Below, piece by piece: positions 44,345-53,759 of a stretch of 56,786 nucleotides of DNA; positions within the stretch are counted from its first letter, which is position 1, and each line of letters begins with the position of its first letter. The DNA is taken from positions 1-56,786 of the forward strand of contig NZGD01000010.1 of the NCBI GenBank assembly GCA_002690925.1, given 5' to 3'. Position numbers and translations under genes: made by a program. This DNA comes from Rhodopirellula sp. (GTDB taxonomy: Bacteria > Planctomycetota > Planctomycetia > Pirellulales > Pirellulaceae). Under the pieces are notes generated by a model. The model was not told the origin of the DNA. It worked only from the letters and a program-made list of their open reading frames with translations, and made no database searches.

Positions 44345-47239
44345 ATGGATTCGAAAACACCATCCAATCGCAACCCTGTCGAGTCCATTGCCAGTGACTA
44401 CGTTGAGTCCGTACGTAGTGGGCAACGTTTGTCGGTTGATTCCTTGGCTGAGGCAAATCCTGAGCATGAGTCCGCATTACGTGATCTGTTGCCGGTGATT
44501 GAGAAACTCGAGATGGCTCGCCAGGCCCATATTCAAAAGCCATCCGGATTAGCCACGTTGGGTGTCTCTCGCCCCGAGCGTTTGGGTGATTTTCAGCTGG
44601 TGCGGCAAATTGGTCGCGGTGGCATGGGGGTGGTGTTCGAGGCCGTTCAGGAATCGCTTGGACGTCGCGTGGCCTTGAAGGTGCTGCCCAGTTCCCTGTT
44701 GTCGAGTGATGAGCAACTACGCCGTTTTGAGCATGAATCGCGGACCGCAGCGGCACTTCATCACACAAATATTGTTCCCGTGTTCGGGGTCGGACAGGAT
44801 CAGGGATTTCATTATTTTGTCATGCAGCGAATCGATGGGCATGGCTTGGACGCGCTGCTACTGGATCCGGATCGGAACTTGACACCACAGCAGGTTGCAA
44901 AGGTTGGCGTGCAATCCGCGTCCGCACTCGCTTATGCACACCATCAGCAAGTGCTGCATCGCGATATCAAGCCTGCGAACCTGCTGGTCAATGATGATCT
45001 TGATCTTTGGATTACTGATTTTGGTGTTGCAAAGGCATTGGAGTCCGACGCAGTCACGCGTACAGGTGATGTTGTGGGTACGCTGCGGTACATGGCGCCA
45101 GAGCAAGTGGTTGGGGAATCTGATGTTCGTAGTGACATCTATAGTCTTGGACTGACCTTGTATGAACTGTTGGCAGGACGGCCGGCGATCGACGACTCAT
45201 CAATCCGCCAGGCCATCGTGACGCGACGTCCCGTACCAAGTCCACCGCCTCTGCGGCAGTTGAACTCCAGCGTCCCCAAGGATCTGGAGACGATCCTGCA
45301 AGCAGCCATGTCCAACGATCCTGCAGCTCGCTATCAGACCGCAAGTGCATTGGAGCAAGACCTTGCCGCGTTTTTGGAGGGAAGATCCATTTCTGTCCGC
45401 AGAATGCCACGTTGGGAACGTGTGCACCGCTGGGCAAAACGGAATCCAGCTGTGGCTGCTCTCTCAATGCTGTCCATGTTGTTGCTTGCCAGCGTCGCAA
45501 TTCTGTCGAGCGCTGGATTCATCCAATTGCGAGCAGCCTTTGAGCGAGAGCAGCGGAATCGGCAACAAGCAGAGCAGATTGCCGAAGTGGCCGTGGGGAC
45601 GGTGGACCAAATCTTTCAGCGTTTCGCTGGTGGTATGCAAGATGCTGACTCGGACAAAGAATTCGCCGCTGCCCCGGCGATCAGTCTGGAAACAGCAGAA
45701 TTACTCGAAGACCTTTTACCGTTCTATGATGAAATTGATCGCCTCAGTTTTGCTGATGGTGGGGGAACCCCGCAGTTGCAGCGGTCGACCGCCGGTGCAC
45801 AAACCGCTGTCGCTGAGTTGCACTTCAATCTAGGGCATTATCAACGTGCGATAGAGACATTTGAGGAGATGCTGGAGAAGCAGCCTGCTATGAACGTTGG
45901 TTCAAATCAGGGACACGTCCAGGTAGCTAAATTACGTAATCGACTTGGTTTTGCGTTTCGAATGTTGGGTAACGATGGCACCGCGGAACAGGAGCATCGT
46001 CTTGCCTTGCAGATGTTGAAGAAAGTCGCTTTGGAAATGAATCCGGCCAACGGAACAGAATCACGTAGCATCCGATTTGAAACTGCACGCACACACTACT
46101 TGCTGGCGATGCATGTGTTACCCGGGATGGGGCCGACAGCCATGCCGGGGGTTGATGTGCTTCGTTCGACTCGTTTTGATAGTCGCGCAGGATGGCCACG
46201 AGGTGCTGAACCCCGGTTCGGACCACAGGTGCCAGGGCAGTTTGGCCTAGGGCCGATGCGACGTGGTCCGTTCCGACCAGGGGCAAAGCCGCGCTCCCAG
46301 GAGGCCATTCACCCAAGTGGGCCACCGGAGCAGGGTGGCCCAGTTTTGTTTGAAAATTCGAGTGGCTTCCCTCGTCCGCACCGCTCTGATGGACGCGGTG
46401 GCCAACGCAGCGAGCAAGGCGACAGCACTGCCAGCGCAGAGAATTTGCAGATCGCAATTTCAATCTTGCGGCAGTTGATTGACGAGGATCCCGAGAACAT
46501 AAGTTATTCTTTGTCGCTGGCCCGGTCGCTTCGGCAGCAAGAGCATGATGCGCGTTCTTGGCCGAGGCAAAGATCAGGCGTGGGGACACGCGAATCGGTC
46601 GTCTTGTTGCGTGATTTGAAAGATAAGCACCCTGACAATCAGACCGTATTATTTGAGCTCTCAGAAACGCTTGCCGATCACCATTTGTTGAGGTTAGGCA
46701 ATACTGAGTTAACTGACAGCAAAGCTCACTTGACTGAGGCTGCCGAGACCTTCACGCAATTGTGTGAGGTACACCCCAATGTACCTGCCTATATCAATGC
46801 GATGGCGCATACGTACTTCAAGCTGGGGATGTTAATGGAACGTGAATCGCAGGATGCACCTGAGCAGGCAAAGCGTGAACTGAGAAGTCAAGCGAAGGTG
46901 GCATTGCGGCGAGCAGTGGATGGCTATGCTGCGCAGGTTCAGATGCATCCTGATGCGATGGGTTACCGTGCGTGGTACGCATTGTTTCTGTACTACGAGG
47001 GCAGAAATGCATTGAGCAGCGAACTGTACGAACAAGCTGTGACCTCCTTGCAGAAGTCAGTTCAGCAATGGAATCAAGTGATCGAGTCAAAGCCTGATGA
47101 GCAAATCAGTTGGAGAGCCTTGCCAGAGACTTATCGAATTTTGGGGCAGGCTCATGATGGCTTAGGGAATGCGAAAGAAGCTGATGCCGCTTTTGAGATG
47201 GCTGCGATAAGTCAGCGAATGATTGATCTGGGGCTTTAG
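44345..47239 (+). CDS. Transmembrane Ser/Thr protein kinase with TPR-like C-terminal part
   Basis: About 964 residues. After ~80 residues comes a Hanks-type kinase domain (GRGGMGVVFEA loop; catalytic Lys in RRVALKVL; HRDIKPANLL; DFGVAK; APEQ), complete. A membrane helix (AALSMLSMLLLASVAILSSAGF, about 370-394) separates it from an extracytoplasmic region with helical TPR-like repeats, interrupted by a Pro/Gly/Arg-rich low-complexity stretch. ATG 44345 has a GAAG upstream; an in-frame TTG lies eight codons earlier. It likely phosphorylates targets in the pathway of the adjacent ECF sigma factor. Confidence 0.93.
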   Translation: MDSKTPSNRNPVESIASDYVESVRSGQRLSVDSLAEANPEHESALRDLLPVIEKLEMARQAHIQKPSGLATLGVSRPERLGDFQLVRQIGRGGMGVVFEAVQESLGRRVALKVLPSSLLSSDEQLRRFEHESRTAAALHHTNIVPVFGVGQDQGFHYFVMQRIDGHGLDALLLDPDRNLTPQQVAKVGVQSASALAYAHHQQVLHRDIKPANLLVNDDLDLWITDFGVAKALESDAVTRTGDVVGTLRYMAPEQVVGESDVRSDIYSLGLTLYELLAGRPAIDDSSIRQAIVTRRPVPSPPPLRQLNSSVPKDLETILQAAMSNDPAARYQTASALEQDLAAFLEGRSISVRRMPRWERVHRWAKRNPAVAALSMLSMLLLASVAILSSAGFIQLRAAFEREQRNRQQAEQIAEVAVGTVDQIFQRFAGGMQDADSDKEFAAAPAISLETAELLEDLLPFYDEIDRLSFADGGGTPQLQRSTAGAQTAVAELHFNLGHYQRAIETFEEMLEKQPAMNVGSNQGHVQVAKLRNRLGFAFRMLGNDGTAEQEHRLALQMLKKVALEMNPANGTESRSIRFETARTHYLLAMHVLPGMGPTAMPGVDVLRSTRFDSRAGWPRGAEPRFGPQVPGQFGLGPMRRGPFRPGAKPRSQEAIHPSGPPEQGGPVLFENSSGFPRPHRSDGRGGQRSEQGDSTASAENLQIAISILRQLIDEDPENISYSLSLARSLRQQEHDARSWPRQRSGVGTRESVVLLRDLKDKHPDNQTVLFELSETLADHHLLRLGNTELTDSKAHLTEAAETFTQLCEVHPNVPAYINAMAHTYFKLGMLMERESQDAPEQAKRELRSQAKVALRRAVDGYAAQVQMHPDAMGYRAWYALFLYYEGRNALSSELYEQAVTSLQKSVQQWNQVIESKPDEQISWRALPETYRILGQAHDGLGNAKEADAAFEMAAISQRMIDLGL

Positions 47240-47285
47240 CCATTGGACGCCGAGGGTTGTAACGCAGGAGTACGCCGAAGAGGAT

Positions 47286-48494
47286 TCATGAGTGCCGATT
47301 TGAATTTCTGTAGCGGGTTCCTCGTAGAAATACGCTTCTCACTTTTAAACGTGGTGAAAGTATCACGATATCTGCCCACTTGCCTCTTTGTAGGCTGCCA
47401 ATTTGGGCGTCCATTCCGACTCGTTCAGCCGGGGTTAGCGAGGCCATTCGTACTACATCAGTGAGTGGAATTTGCGTTGAGTGATGCATGTGTCGGATCA
47501 TGTGGGCCATTCCATTGACGGAACTAGCCAAGGAATTTTCACTTGCCCAGCCGACTTTGCCATCGCTGGTGAACCATGATCCATCCTGTTTTGATCCGAA
47601 ACGATATTTGCCCGGTGGCATGTCCAATGCCCGGTTGCAATCTGTAACCAGGCAGAGTCGTTGAGCCGTTTTTAGCTGCCACGCAAAGCGGAGTAATTCA
47701 GGTGACAGGTGCATTCCATCAGCAATCACCTCGGTACTCATTTCTGGATTGGCGAGTACATACTCGAGCATACTACCCTGCATCGGGACGCCGAGGCGTT
47801 TGCGAATACTTGGCACAGTGCTCATTGCACACCAAAAGTGATCGACATGCCGCATGCCATTTTTAAAGGCAGCATCCATCTCGGACCAGGTGGAGTTTGA
47901 ATGCCCACAAGTAATCAGGCAGTCTTTTCTCCGAGCTTGTCGATAAAAATCCGCAGCCCCTGGCAATTCAGCAGCACAGGTCGCGATCTTGATGATTCCA
48001 GATTTGAAATAGGATTCAAACTCCTTGGCTGCAGGCGAGCGGCAGCCAGATTCATTATGACACCCAACTTTGTCTTTTGCGAAGAAGGGGCCGTACAGGT
48101 GCACTCCACCAATGGCGGCTCCGTTTTCGGCAGTCCAGTTCCGTTGAGCGTTTGTGGTGGCATCCAACATCGCCTGAATCTGCGTGGGACTGCCAGTGCT
48201 AGTGGTTGGGAACAGCGTTGTCGTCCCATGGCTCGCATGTGCTCTGCAGCTCTGGTGCACTGCTTCGACATCGCCATCCATGAAATCGCTTCCTCCACCG
48301 CCATGAACGTGGATGTCTACGAAGCCAGGGCTAATCCACCCTCCCTTGGCATCGATCGTTTCAGCACCCTTGGGGAGGCGAGTTTTTGATCGTCCCACGT
48401 ATGTAATTTTTCCGTCTCGGCACACCACAATCGCATCCTCGACGGTGCGGTCGGGCAAAATGGCTGTTCCACCAGTGAAGCAAAGGCTTGTCAA
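47286..48494 (-). CDS. nagA: NagA-like N-acetylglucosamine-6-phosphate deacetylase
   Basis: An amidohydrolase of about 402 residues. The PGFVDIHVHGGGG opening supplies the HxH motif, with CGHSNST, HVDHFWCAMST and LVTDCNRALD as later elements matching NagA. However, the family motif HLEGPF reads HLYGPF here (Tyr134, counting from the chosen start), so the usual metal-binding Glu is replaced. TTG 48494 is preferred: AGGA lies 8 bases upstream and the protein then begins TSLCFTGGTAILPD, as NagA proteins do. The frame is open from 48587. It converges on the kinase gene 46 bases away. Confidence 0.85.
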   Translation of the reverse strand: MTSLCFTGGTAILPDRTVEDAIVVCRDGKITYVGRSKTRLPKGAETIDAKGGWISPGFVDIHVHGGGGSDFMDGDVEAVHQSCRAHASHGTTTLFPTTSTGSPTQIQAMLDATTNAQRNWTAENGAAIGGVHLYGPFFAKDKVGCHNESGCRSPAAKEFESYFKSGIIKIATCAAELPGAADFYRQARRKDCLITCGHSNSTWSEMDAAFKNGMRHVDHFWCAMSTVPSIRKRLGVPMQGSMLEYVLANPEMSTEVIADGMHLSPELLRFAWQLKTAQRLCLVTDCNRALDMPPGKYRFGSKQDGSWFTSDGKVGWASENSLASSVNGMAHMIRHMHHSTQIPLTDVVRMASLTPAERVGMDAQIGSLQRGKWADIVILSPRLKVRSVFLRGTRYRNSNRHS

Positions 48495-48797
48495 CGTAAT
48501 TTTCCTTAGGATGGACAAGGAAACGCCATGCAGAATTTGAAATCCAAAACACCAACACTTGCTCTCCAAGATGAATTGCAAGAACAATCAGCTCATGGGT
48601 GACGGATCGTTGGGCAATCCATGCCCGCATATTAACGTCTTGATCTGCTTGATTTGCCCCGTTTGAATTGGAAACTGCGACAACGACATTGAGTATCGAA
48701 ACAAAACGCTGCGACCAGGCGTCTGGGCACCGAATCAGCACCGGCATTGATGTGACACGGCCGGAATGCTGCATTCAGGATTTGACGGATCAAGACA
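48495..48797. other. Intergenic region
   Basis: About 300 bases between nagA and the lipoprotein gene on the same strand. Nothing recognisable. Confidence 0.3.
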
Positions 48798-50108
48798 TTA
48801 TCTGAACGACTCTGCTCTTGGCAGCCATCCAGCGACACCGCGCTGCTTGTCCACGTTGAGTTTTGCCTCGCAAAGCATCTCATCGCCTTCGGCACGCAGC
48901 CGGACATGAACAATCACTTCACTTCCCAAGGGTTCGTCCATCGTCCAATCAAGCGGTATGTGGAAACCGCTAACGGGTGAGTCTTTGACAAAGCGCAGCA
49001 CTTGTTCGCGATCAAAGTTCCAGCGGCCAAGTCGCGCTAGCGACGAGTCGCGTTTTGGATCCAGCACCACAACGGACATCTCGCCATCCACCAGGAATTC
49101 ATCCAAGCTGATCGTTTTACCAAGGTCATTGACAACATTTACCACGAGCAGCATATCGTGAATTTTTTCACCAATCCGATTTGCGCCAGAAAGTGTGGGG
49201 TGAATTTTCAGTGAATCAGGAACTGTTTCGTTGGATTTCACTGAGTCAGGTAATTGGATCTGACCGGGTGGTATATTTTCATGGGGCGATCCAAGTTGCG
49301 GCGGCAATTGTTCTCCGGGGAATACCGGCGGCAACTCGGTGTCTTCTTTCCCCGGAGGTTCTGGTCCCCCGGGTGCAGGGTCAAGCAGTCGTGTTTCTGA
49401 TTTTGGTGTGGGGGGCTTGTCTGCATCACCATTAAGAGCGTTGCCTGCGGAAGGAGGAAGCATGAAGGCGGGCGGACGCGTGGCGGGGGCGGCTTTTTTT
49501 AGTTCGGTCTCTGGCCTCGTAGAGTTCACATCCGGGAATGATGGGGTGGGAAGTACATTTGGGGTTGGGTTGACGGGTGGATCTGTCAGTGGCACGGGAT
49601 CCCGTTGGTAGGGTTCCTCGGATTCAATCGGAGTATTGGGCTCGTTGTTGCCGAGTGCGCTCGGGGCGACCGGTTCACCCTCATCAAAGGTGGGGGGAAG
49701 TAAATCACTGAGACCGATTTCCTCATCTTCCTCTGTGAGATTTTCAGAGCGGTTATCGCTGCGGTTCGAATCGGGATCAGGCGTTGGGCCAAAATCAGGC
49801 TCTCGCGGATTCACTTCCGGTCGCAGGGTATCGGGGCGTCGAGCAGGTTTTGCGGAGTGGATGGGAACTTCGCTTGCTTCGATGCGGGCCCGCTTGAGCT
49901 TTTCGGCCAGGATACGATTTTTGTAATCGGCCTCGTAAAGTTTGTCTTCCAAGATCCGTACCTCGCGAATCATTTTCTGCTGATACAGATCCTGTTGTGC
50001 GCGACTTCGGCATCCATGCGCAGTAGGCAACAGAACGCCGAGGATTGTCAAGGCGATGAGTCGGAGTCGGACAGGAGGGCGATCGCTCAACACGTTCGAT
50101 TTCGACAA
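48798..50108 (-). CDS. Proline-rich predicted lipoprotein
   Basis: 436 residues. A hydrophobic signal (IALTILGVLLPTAHGC) ends in a Cys with an imperfect lipobox. A coiled coil follows (REVRILEDKLYEADYKNRILAEKLKRARIEA), then a long Pro/Glu/Asp/Asn-rich region (~90-300), then a C-terminal beta-rich domain of ~130 residues (LLVVNVVNDLGKTISLDEFLVDGEMSVVVLD). I recognise no named family; the layout recurs in planctomycete cell-envelope proteins. TTG 50108 is the first start; a GTG lies five codons later. Confidence 0.75.
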   Translation of the reverse strand: MSKSNVLSDRPPVRLRLIALTILGVLLPTAHGCRSRAQQDLYQQKMIREVRILEDKLYEADYKNRILAEKLKRARIEASEVPIHSAKPARRPDTLRPEVNPREPDFGPTPDPDSNRSDNRSENLTEEDEEIGLSDLLPPTFDEGEPVAPSALGNNEPNTPIESEEPYQRDPVPLTDPPVNPTPNVLPTPSFPDVNSTRPETELKKAAPATRPPAFMLPPSAGNALNGDADKPPTPKSETRLLDPAPGGPEPPGKEDTELPPVFPGEQLPPQLGSPHENIPPGQIQLPDSVKSNETVPDSLKIHPTLSGANRIGEKIHDMLLVVNVVNDLGKTISLDEFLVDGEMSVVVLDPKRDSSLARLGRWNFDREQVLRFVKDSPVSGFHIPLDWTMDEPLGSEVIVHVRLRAEGDEMLCEAKLNVDKQRGVAGWLPRAESFR

Positions 50109-50700
50109 TCAGGTGAGGCAATGATTGGTGGGATTGGTCACATACTTCAATCCATTGAAATACCAAGCGAGGCGTGCTGAGGTCAACGGCGGATCCCCCT
50201 CGTTGAATTCTCACCTTGTTTTTGTTGGAAAATACGTCAATCCCAGTCGTGGAAGTGGTGCGAATTGGGGGGGCATAAAGCCATCAGCCTGACGTTTTTG
50301 GCGGTTTTTGGCGGCAAAGGGTTTGCAAGCATTGTGGGGGGAGGCTGGTGACTGGCACAATGCCGGCTTGAGACGATCATGACAGGATTACCTGAGAGGA
50401 TTATGGCAGGGCGTTTGACAAACGCGCGTCTCCGTGTGGGGCCGCAGGTCGCGATTCGAGTTTGGGTGTGGCGACTCACGCAGGCAGTTAGCCAAGCTGA
50501 AAGCGAATCTGCTTGGGAAGTCGCGGTGAATCCATGCGGGTGTTCCGCTGGGCTTCGGACTTCTGCTTCACGCATTGGTCTGACAACCGGTGAGTGTCGC
50601 GGAAAAACGCAGCTTTTGATTTGTGCTTGTCATGGTCACTTGAGCGAACCGAATGTCAATCTTTCCGTAGGAACGGGATACCTCAAGCAAGGGAAATAAA
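50109..50700. other. Intergenic region upstream of the Bat operon
   Basis: About 590 bases with no convincing gene. A perfect 10-bp tandem repeat (GTTTTTGGCG, 50294-50303 and 50304-50313) is present. AAGCAAGGGAAATAA just before 50701 carries the moxR ribosome site. Confidence 0.4.
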
Positions 50701-51711
50701 ATGTCGAATGCAACTGAACCAAATCAAGACCCAAGGGCTTTGATCAATCTTGAAATTCAACAGGCGAGTGCTCCGTTTCAGCGTCTGATCGTCGAGGTTG
50801 GCAAAACGATTGTGGGTCAGGAAAAGCTGATTCATCGGATGCTGGTTGGCTTGTTGGCTAATGGACATCTGTTGATTGAGGGTGTCCCCGGTTTGGCGAA
50901 GACGACGGCTGTCGCTTGCCTTGCCAAAGCCATCCGTACTGATTTTCAGCGGTTACAGTTCACACCTGATTTGCTTCCGGCCGACCTGATCGGCACGCAG
51001 GTTTACCGGCCACAGACGCAGGAGTTTGTGGTGCAGAAGGGACCCATCTTTTCCAACTTGATTTTAGCTGATGAGATTAACCGTGCTCCGGCAAAGGTCC
51101 AGAGTGCATTACTCGAGGCGATGCAGGAACGTCAGGTCACCATCGGTGGCGAAACCTTTTCCTTGCAGGAGCCGTTTCTGGTCATGGCGACACAGAATCC
51201 TGTGGAGCAAGAAGGGACATATCCATTGCCAGAGGCTCAAGTGGATCGTTTCATGTTAAAAGTGATTGTTGAGTATCCAAATCGTGATGAAGAAATCGAG
51301 ATTTTGGACAGGATGTCGCGAACTAAGGTGAAGATGGATGTTGAAGCGGTTGCTTCACCCGCCGAGATCCTGGCCGGCCGTAACCTTGTGGATCAAATTC
51401 ATGTAGATCGAAGAGTGCAAGAATATGTGGTCGATATCGTGATGGCCACGCGAAAGCCCTCGGCCTACAACTTACCGTTGGATGAGTTGATTGAGTTTGG
51501 TGCGTCCCCTCGTGCCACGATCAATTTAACGTTAGCGGCCAAAGCGAACGCATTTCTTGATGGACGAAGCTATGTGACACCTCAAGATATCAAGTCGATG
51601 GCGATGGATGTTTTGCGGCATCGAGTTGTTGTGACTTATGAAGCGGAAGCCGAAGAGAAGACGTCGGAGATGTTAATCGAGCAAATCCTCAATACAGTCC
51701 CCGTTCCTTGA
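50701..51711 (+). CDS. MoxR family AAA+ ATPase
   Basis: 336 residues. Walker A is GVPGLAKT (about residues 61-68), Walker B LILADEINRAP, sensor and arginine-finger region MATQNPVEQEGTYPLPEAQVDRF. These match MoxR-type chaperone ATPases that act with VWA-domain proteins, often in metal-cofactor insertion or stress response. It heads the operon; AGGGAAAT lies before the ATG. The VWA and DUF58 genes follow, as in Bat operons. Confidence 0.95.
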   Translation: MSNATEPNQDPRALINLEIQQASAPFQRLIVEVGKTIVGQEKLIHRMLVGLLANGHLLIEGVPGLAKTTAVACLAKAIRTDFQRLQFTPDLLPADLIGTQVYRPQTQEFVVQKGPIFSNLILADEINRAPAKVQSALLEAMQERQVTIGGETFSLQEPFLVMATQNPVEQEGTYPLPEAQVDRFMLKVIVEYPNRDEEIEILDRMSRTKVKMDVEAVASPAEILAGRNLVDQIHVDRRVQEYVVDIVMATRKPSAYNLPLDELIEFGASPRATINLTLAAKANAFLDGRSYVTPQDIKSMAMDVLRHRVVVTYEAEAEEKTSEMLIEQILNTVPVP

Positions 51712-51750
51712 CTTTGAGTTTCGAGATCGTTTGTGCGAAAGGACGAAGTC

Positions 51751-52626
51751 ATGATTCCACGCGAAATGATGCGACGGATACAGCGTATCCAAATTCATAC
51801 CTCCCACGTTGTTGATGACCTGCTGGCGGGGCAGTGGCACTCGGCTTTCAAAGGACGCGGGATCGAGTTCGAAGAGGTTCGACCCTATCAAGCGGGGGAT
51901 GACGTACGTACCATCGATTGGAACGTTACAGCGAGAGCGGGTGAGCCCTTCGTTAAACTGTTCCGTGAGGAGCGTGAACTGTCTGTGATGCTGTTGGTAG
52001 ACCTGAGTGCATCTCAAGACTTTGGCACAAATTTGCAGACGAAACGGGAGTTGATCACTGAATTGGGAGCGACACTTGCGTTCAGTGCGATTAAAAACAA
52101 CGATAAGGTCGGGCTGTCGCTTTTTACAGATCAGATCGAGAAGGCGATTCCGCCACGAAAAGGGAAACGCCATGTACTTCGGTTGATCCGTGAACTGTTG
52201 TATTGCCAACCCATGGGGCGAGGAACACACATGAAGTCTGCGTTGGATCATCTTCACCGCACTGCCTCCCAACGTACGGTTGTCTTTCTGATCAGTGATT
52301 TTCAGGACGTTGGATTTGAGAAGACTCTTCGGATCACTCGCAGGAAGCATGACGTGATTCCGATCATGGTCAACGACCAGCGGGAAGTTGAACTGCCCAA
52401 TGTGGGCTTGCTGCGTTTGCGAGATCCAGAGTCCGGAAACATGATCACAGTCGACACCGCCAGCCGGCGACATCGAGATGCATTTCAAAAGTTGCAAGCC
52501 ACCGAAGCCGAAAAGCGTGATGCGATCTTTCGACGGTTGAAAATGAACCCCATCCGCTTGGCAACAGGCGAAGATTATGTTGATCCATTAAAGCGTTACT
52601 TCCATCGTCGAGAGGCTGAACGTTGA
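51751..52626 (+). CDS. DUF58 domain protein
   Basis: 291 residues from ATG 51751, which has AAGGACGAAG upstream; an in-frame GTG lies six codons earlier at 51733. The N-terminal segment GRGIEFEEVRPYQAGDDVRTIDWNVTARAGEPFVK is the DUF58 signature. A VWA-like core follows (LLVDLSASQDFG; FLISDFQDVGF). DUF58 proteins accompany MoxR and VWA genes and probably act with them at the membrane. It overlaps the next gene by one base (TGATG). Confidence 0.93.
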   Translation: MIPREMMRRIQRIQIHTSHVVDDLLAGQWHSAFKGRGIEFEEVRPYQAGDDVRTIDWNVTARAGEPFVKLFREERELSVMLLVDLSASQDFGTNLQTKRELITELGATLAFSAIKNNDKVGLSLFTDQIEKAIPPRKGKRHVLRLIRELLYCQPMGRGTHMKSALDHLHRTASQRTVVFLISDFQDVGFEKTLRITRRKHDVIPIMVNDQREVELPNVGLLRLRDPESGNMITVDTASRRHRDAFQKLQATEAEKRDAIFRRLKMNPIRLATGEDYVDPLKRYFHRREAER

Positions 52627-53759
52627 TGACTAATGCTCGTCTCATTATCGTGCTTGCTGTGCCTTTGCTGCTGCTGTGTTCTACATTGCTGAATTTAGGT
52701 TTTGCGCAAATCGCATCGCCCCCAGCCGCTGTCGGGCCCGTGCCACAGCGTTTTGAATCAGAGGAGATGCCCGTTTCTGTCGTGGCCGAGATTGTGGCTG
52801 CAAAATCTCAAGTGGCAGTCCCGATGCAGTACACGATTGTCATTGATGCACCACGTGGGACTACGGTGGTCTTGCCACCTATCGCAGGTGTGTCAATCAA
52901 TGAGACCGAAAAGCTTTCGATTGTGGACCAACCCCTGGGCGACTTTTTGCTTACTGGGATCGAGGTCACGCGTGACGTACCGAGTGGTGCATCCAGCGAC
53001 ACGACACGCACGCGTTTGTTGCTTGAAATCGAATCACTTAGGCCAGGCCTTCGTCGTGTACCCCCGCTTGAGGTCGCTTTTCGCTTGGGGGGGAAAGATG
53101 ACGAAGTTTCTGGCAATGTCTCAGAGGGAACTGTTAGTATTCCTGCGCTCGGTATCACGGTTGAAAGTGTCTTGGTTGCAGAAGATGCACCGGATAAGTT
53201 CCGTGACATTAAAAGTGCTTTGGAAACGCCTGTGGACGCTACGGAGCCCCCAAGTCCTTTGCTGCCTTTGATGTTTGTCGGGGTGGGTGTGCTGTTTTTG
53301 TTTCTGTTTTGGTGGGCTCGGCGTGGTAGGTATCTGAAGCCAGATCAATGGGCTTTGCAACGGATTACCGAATTACAGCAGGCCTATACGGCTAAACAGA
53401 TTAGTGCAGTTGAAGTTTATGGCGATCTTTCATCTGTTCTGCGTGATTACGTTCAGTGCACGAGCAACGCTCCGGCGAAGGCCCTTTGCACATCTGAGTT
53501 TTTGGAACATTTGCGGCATGACGGATTCGGGGCTGGAGTGATCGCTGGTGCCCGTTTCATCCTTACCACGGCGGATGTGAGCAAGTTTTCGCCTGACGTG
53601 GAACGGTTGGGAGAAGATGGGGATTCACCATTTGAGCAGGCACGTTCCGTTGTTGAGGAGTACGTTCGATTGCAGCACCAGGTGCAACAGCGTCGCCGTA
53701 AGACTGGGGGCGGTGTTGCTCGTGCAACGATCGAGTCAGAGCGAAGGGTGGAGGCTTAA
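52626..53759 (+). CDS. BatD/DUF4381-like membrane protein
   Basis: 377 residues: a signal peptide (RLIIVLAVPLLLLCSTLLNLGFAQ), a beta-rich extracytoplasmic domain (~30-200, VAVPMQYTIVIDAPRGTTVVLPPIAG), a membrane helix (LLPLMFVGVGVLFLFLFWWARR, ~210-235) and a cytoplasmic helical tail (WALQRITELQQAYTAKQISAVEVYGDL). This layout fits the BatD/DUF4381-like position in Bat operons. ATG 52626 shares its A with the DUF58 stop codon, and the next gene starts directly after this stop. Confidence 0.8.
   Translation: MTNARLIIVLAVPLLLLCSTLLNLGFAQIASPPAAVGPVPQRFESEEMPVSVVAEIVAAKSQVAVPMQYTIVIDAPRGTTVVLPPIAGVSINETEKLSIVDQPLGDFLLTGIEVTRDVPSGASSDTTRTRLLLEIESLRPGLRRVPPLEVAFRLGGKDDEVSGNVSEGTVSIPALGITVESVLVAEDAPDKFRDIKSALETPVDATEPPSPLLPLMFVGVGVLFLFLFWWARRGRYLKPDQWALQRITELQQAYTAKQISAVEVYGDLSSVLRDYVQCTSNAPAKALCTSEFLEHLRHDGFGAGVIAGARFILTTADVSKFSPDVERLGEDGDSPFEQARSVVEEYVRLQHQVQQRRRKTGGGVARATIESERRVEA

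Noticed and set aside
50237..50575. Overlapping frames on both strands upstream of moxR
   Set aside because: Neither has a ribosome site or a recognisable domain, and composition is poor.
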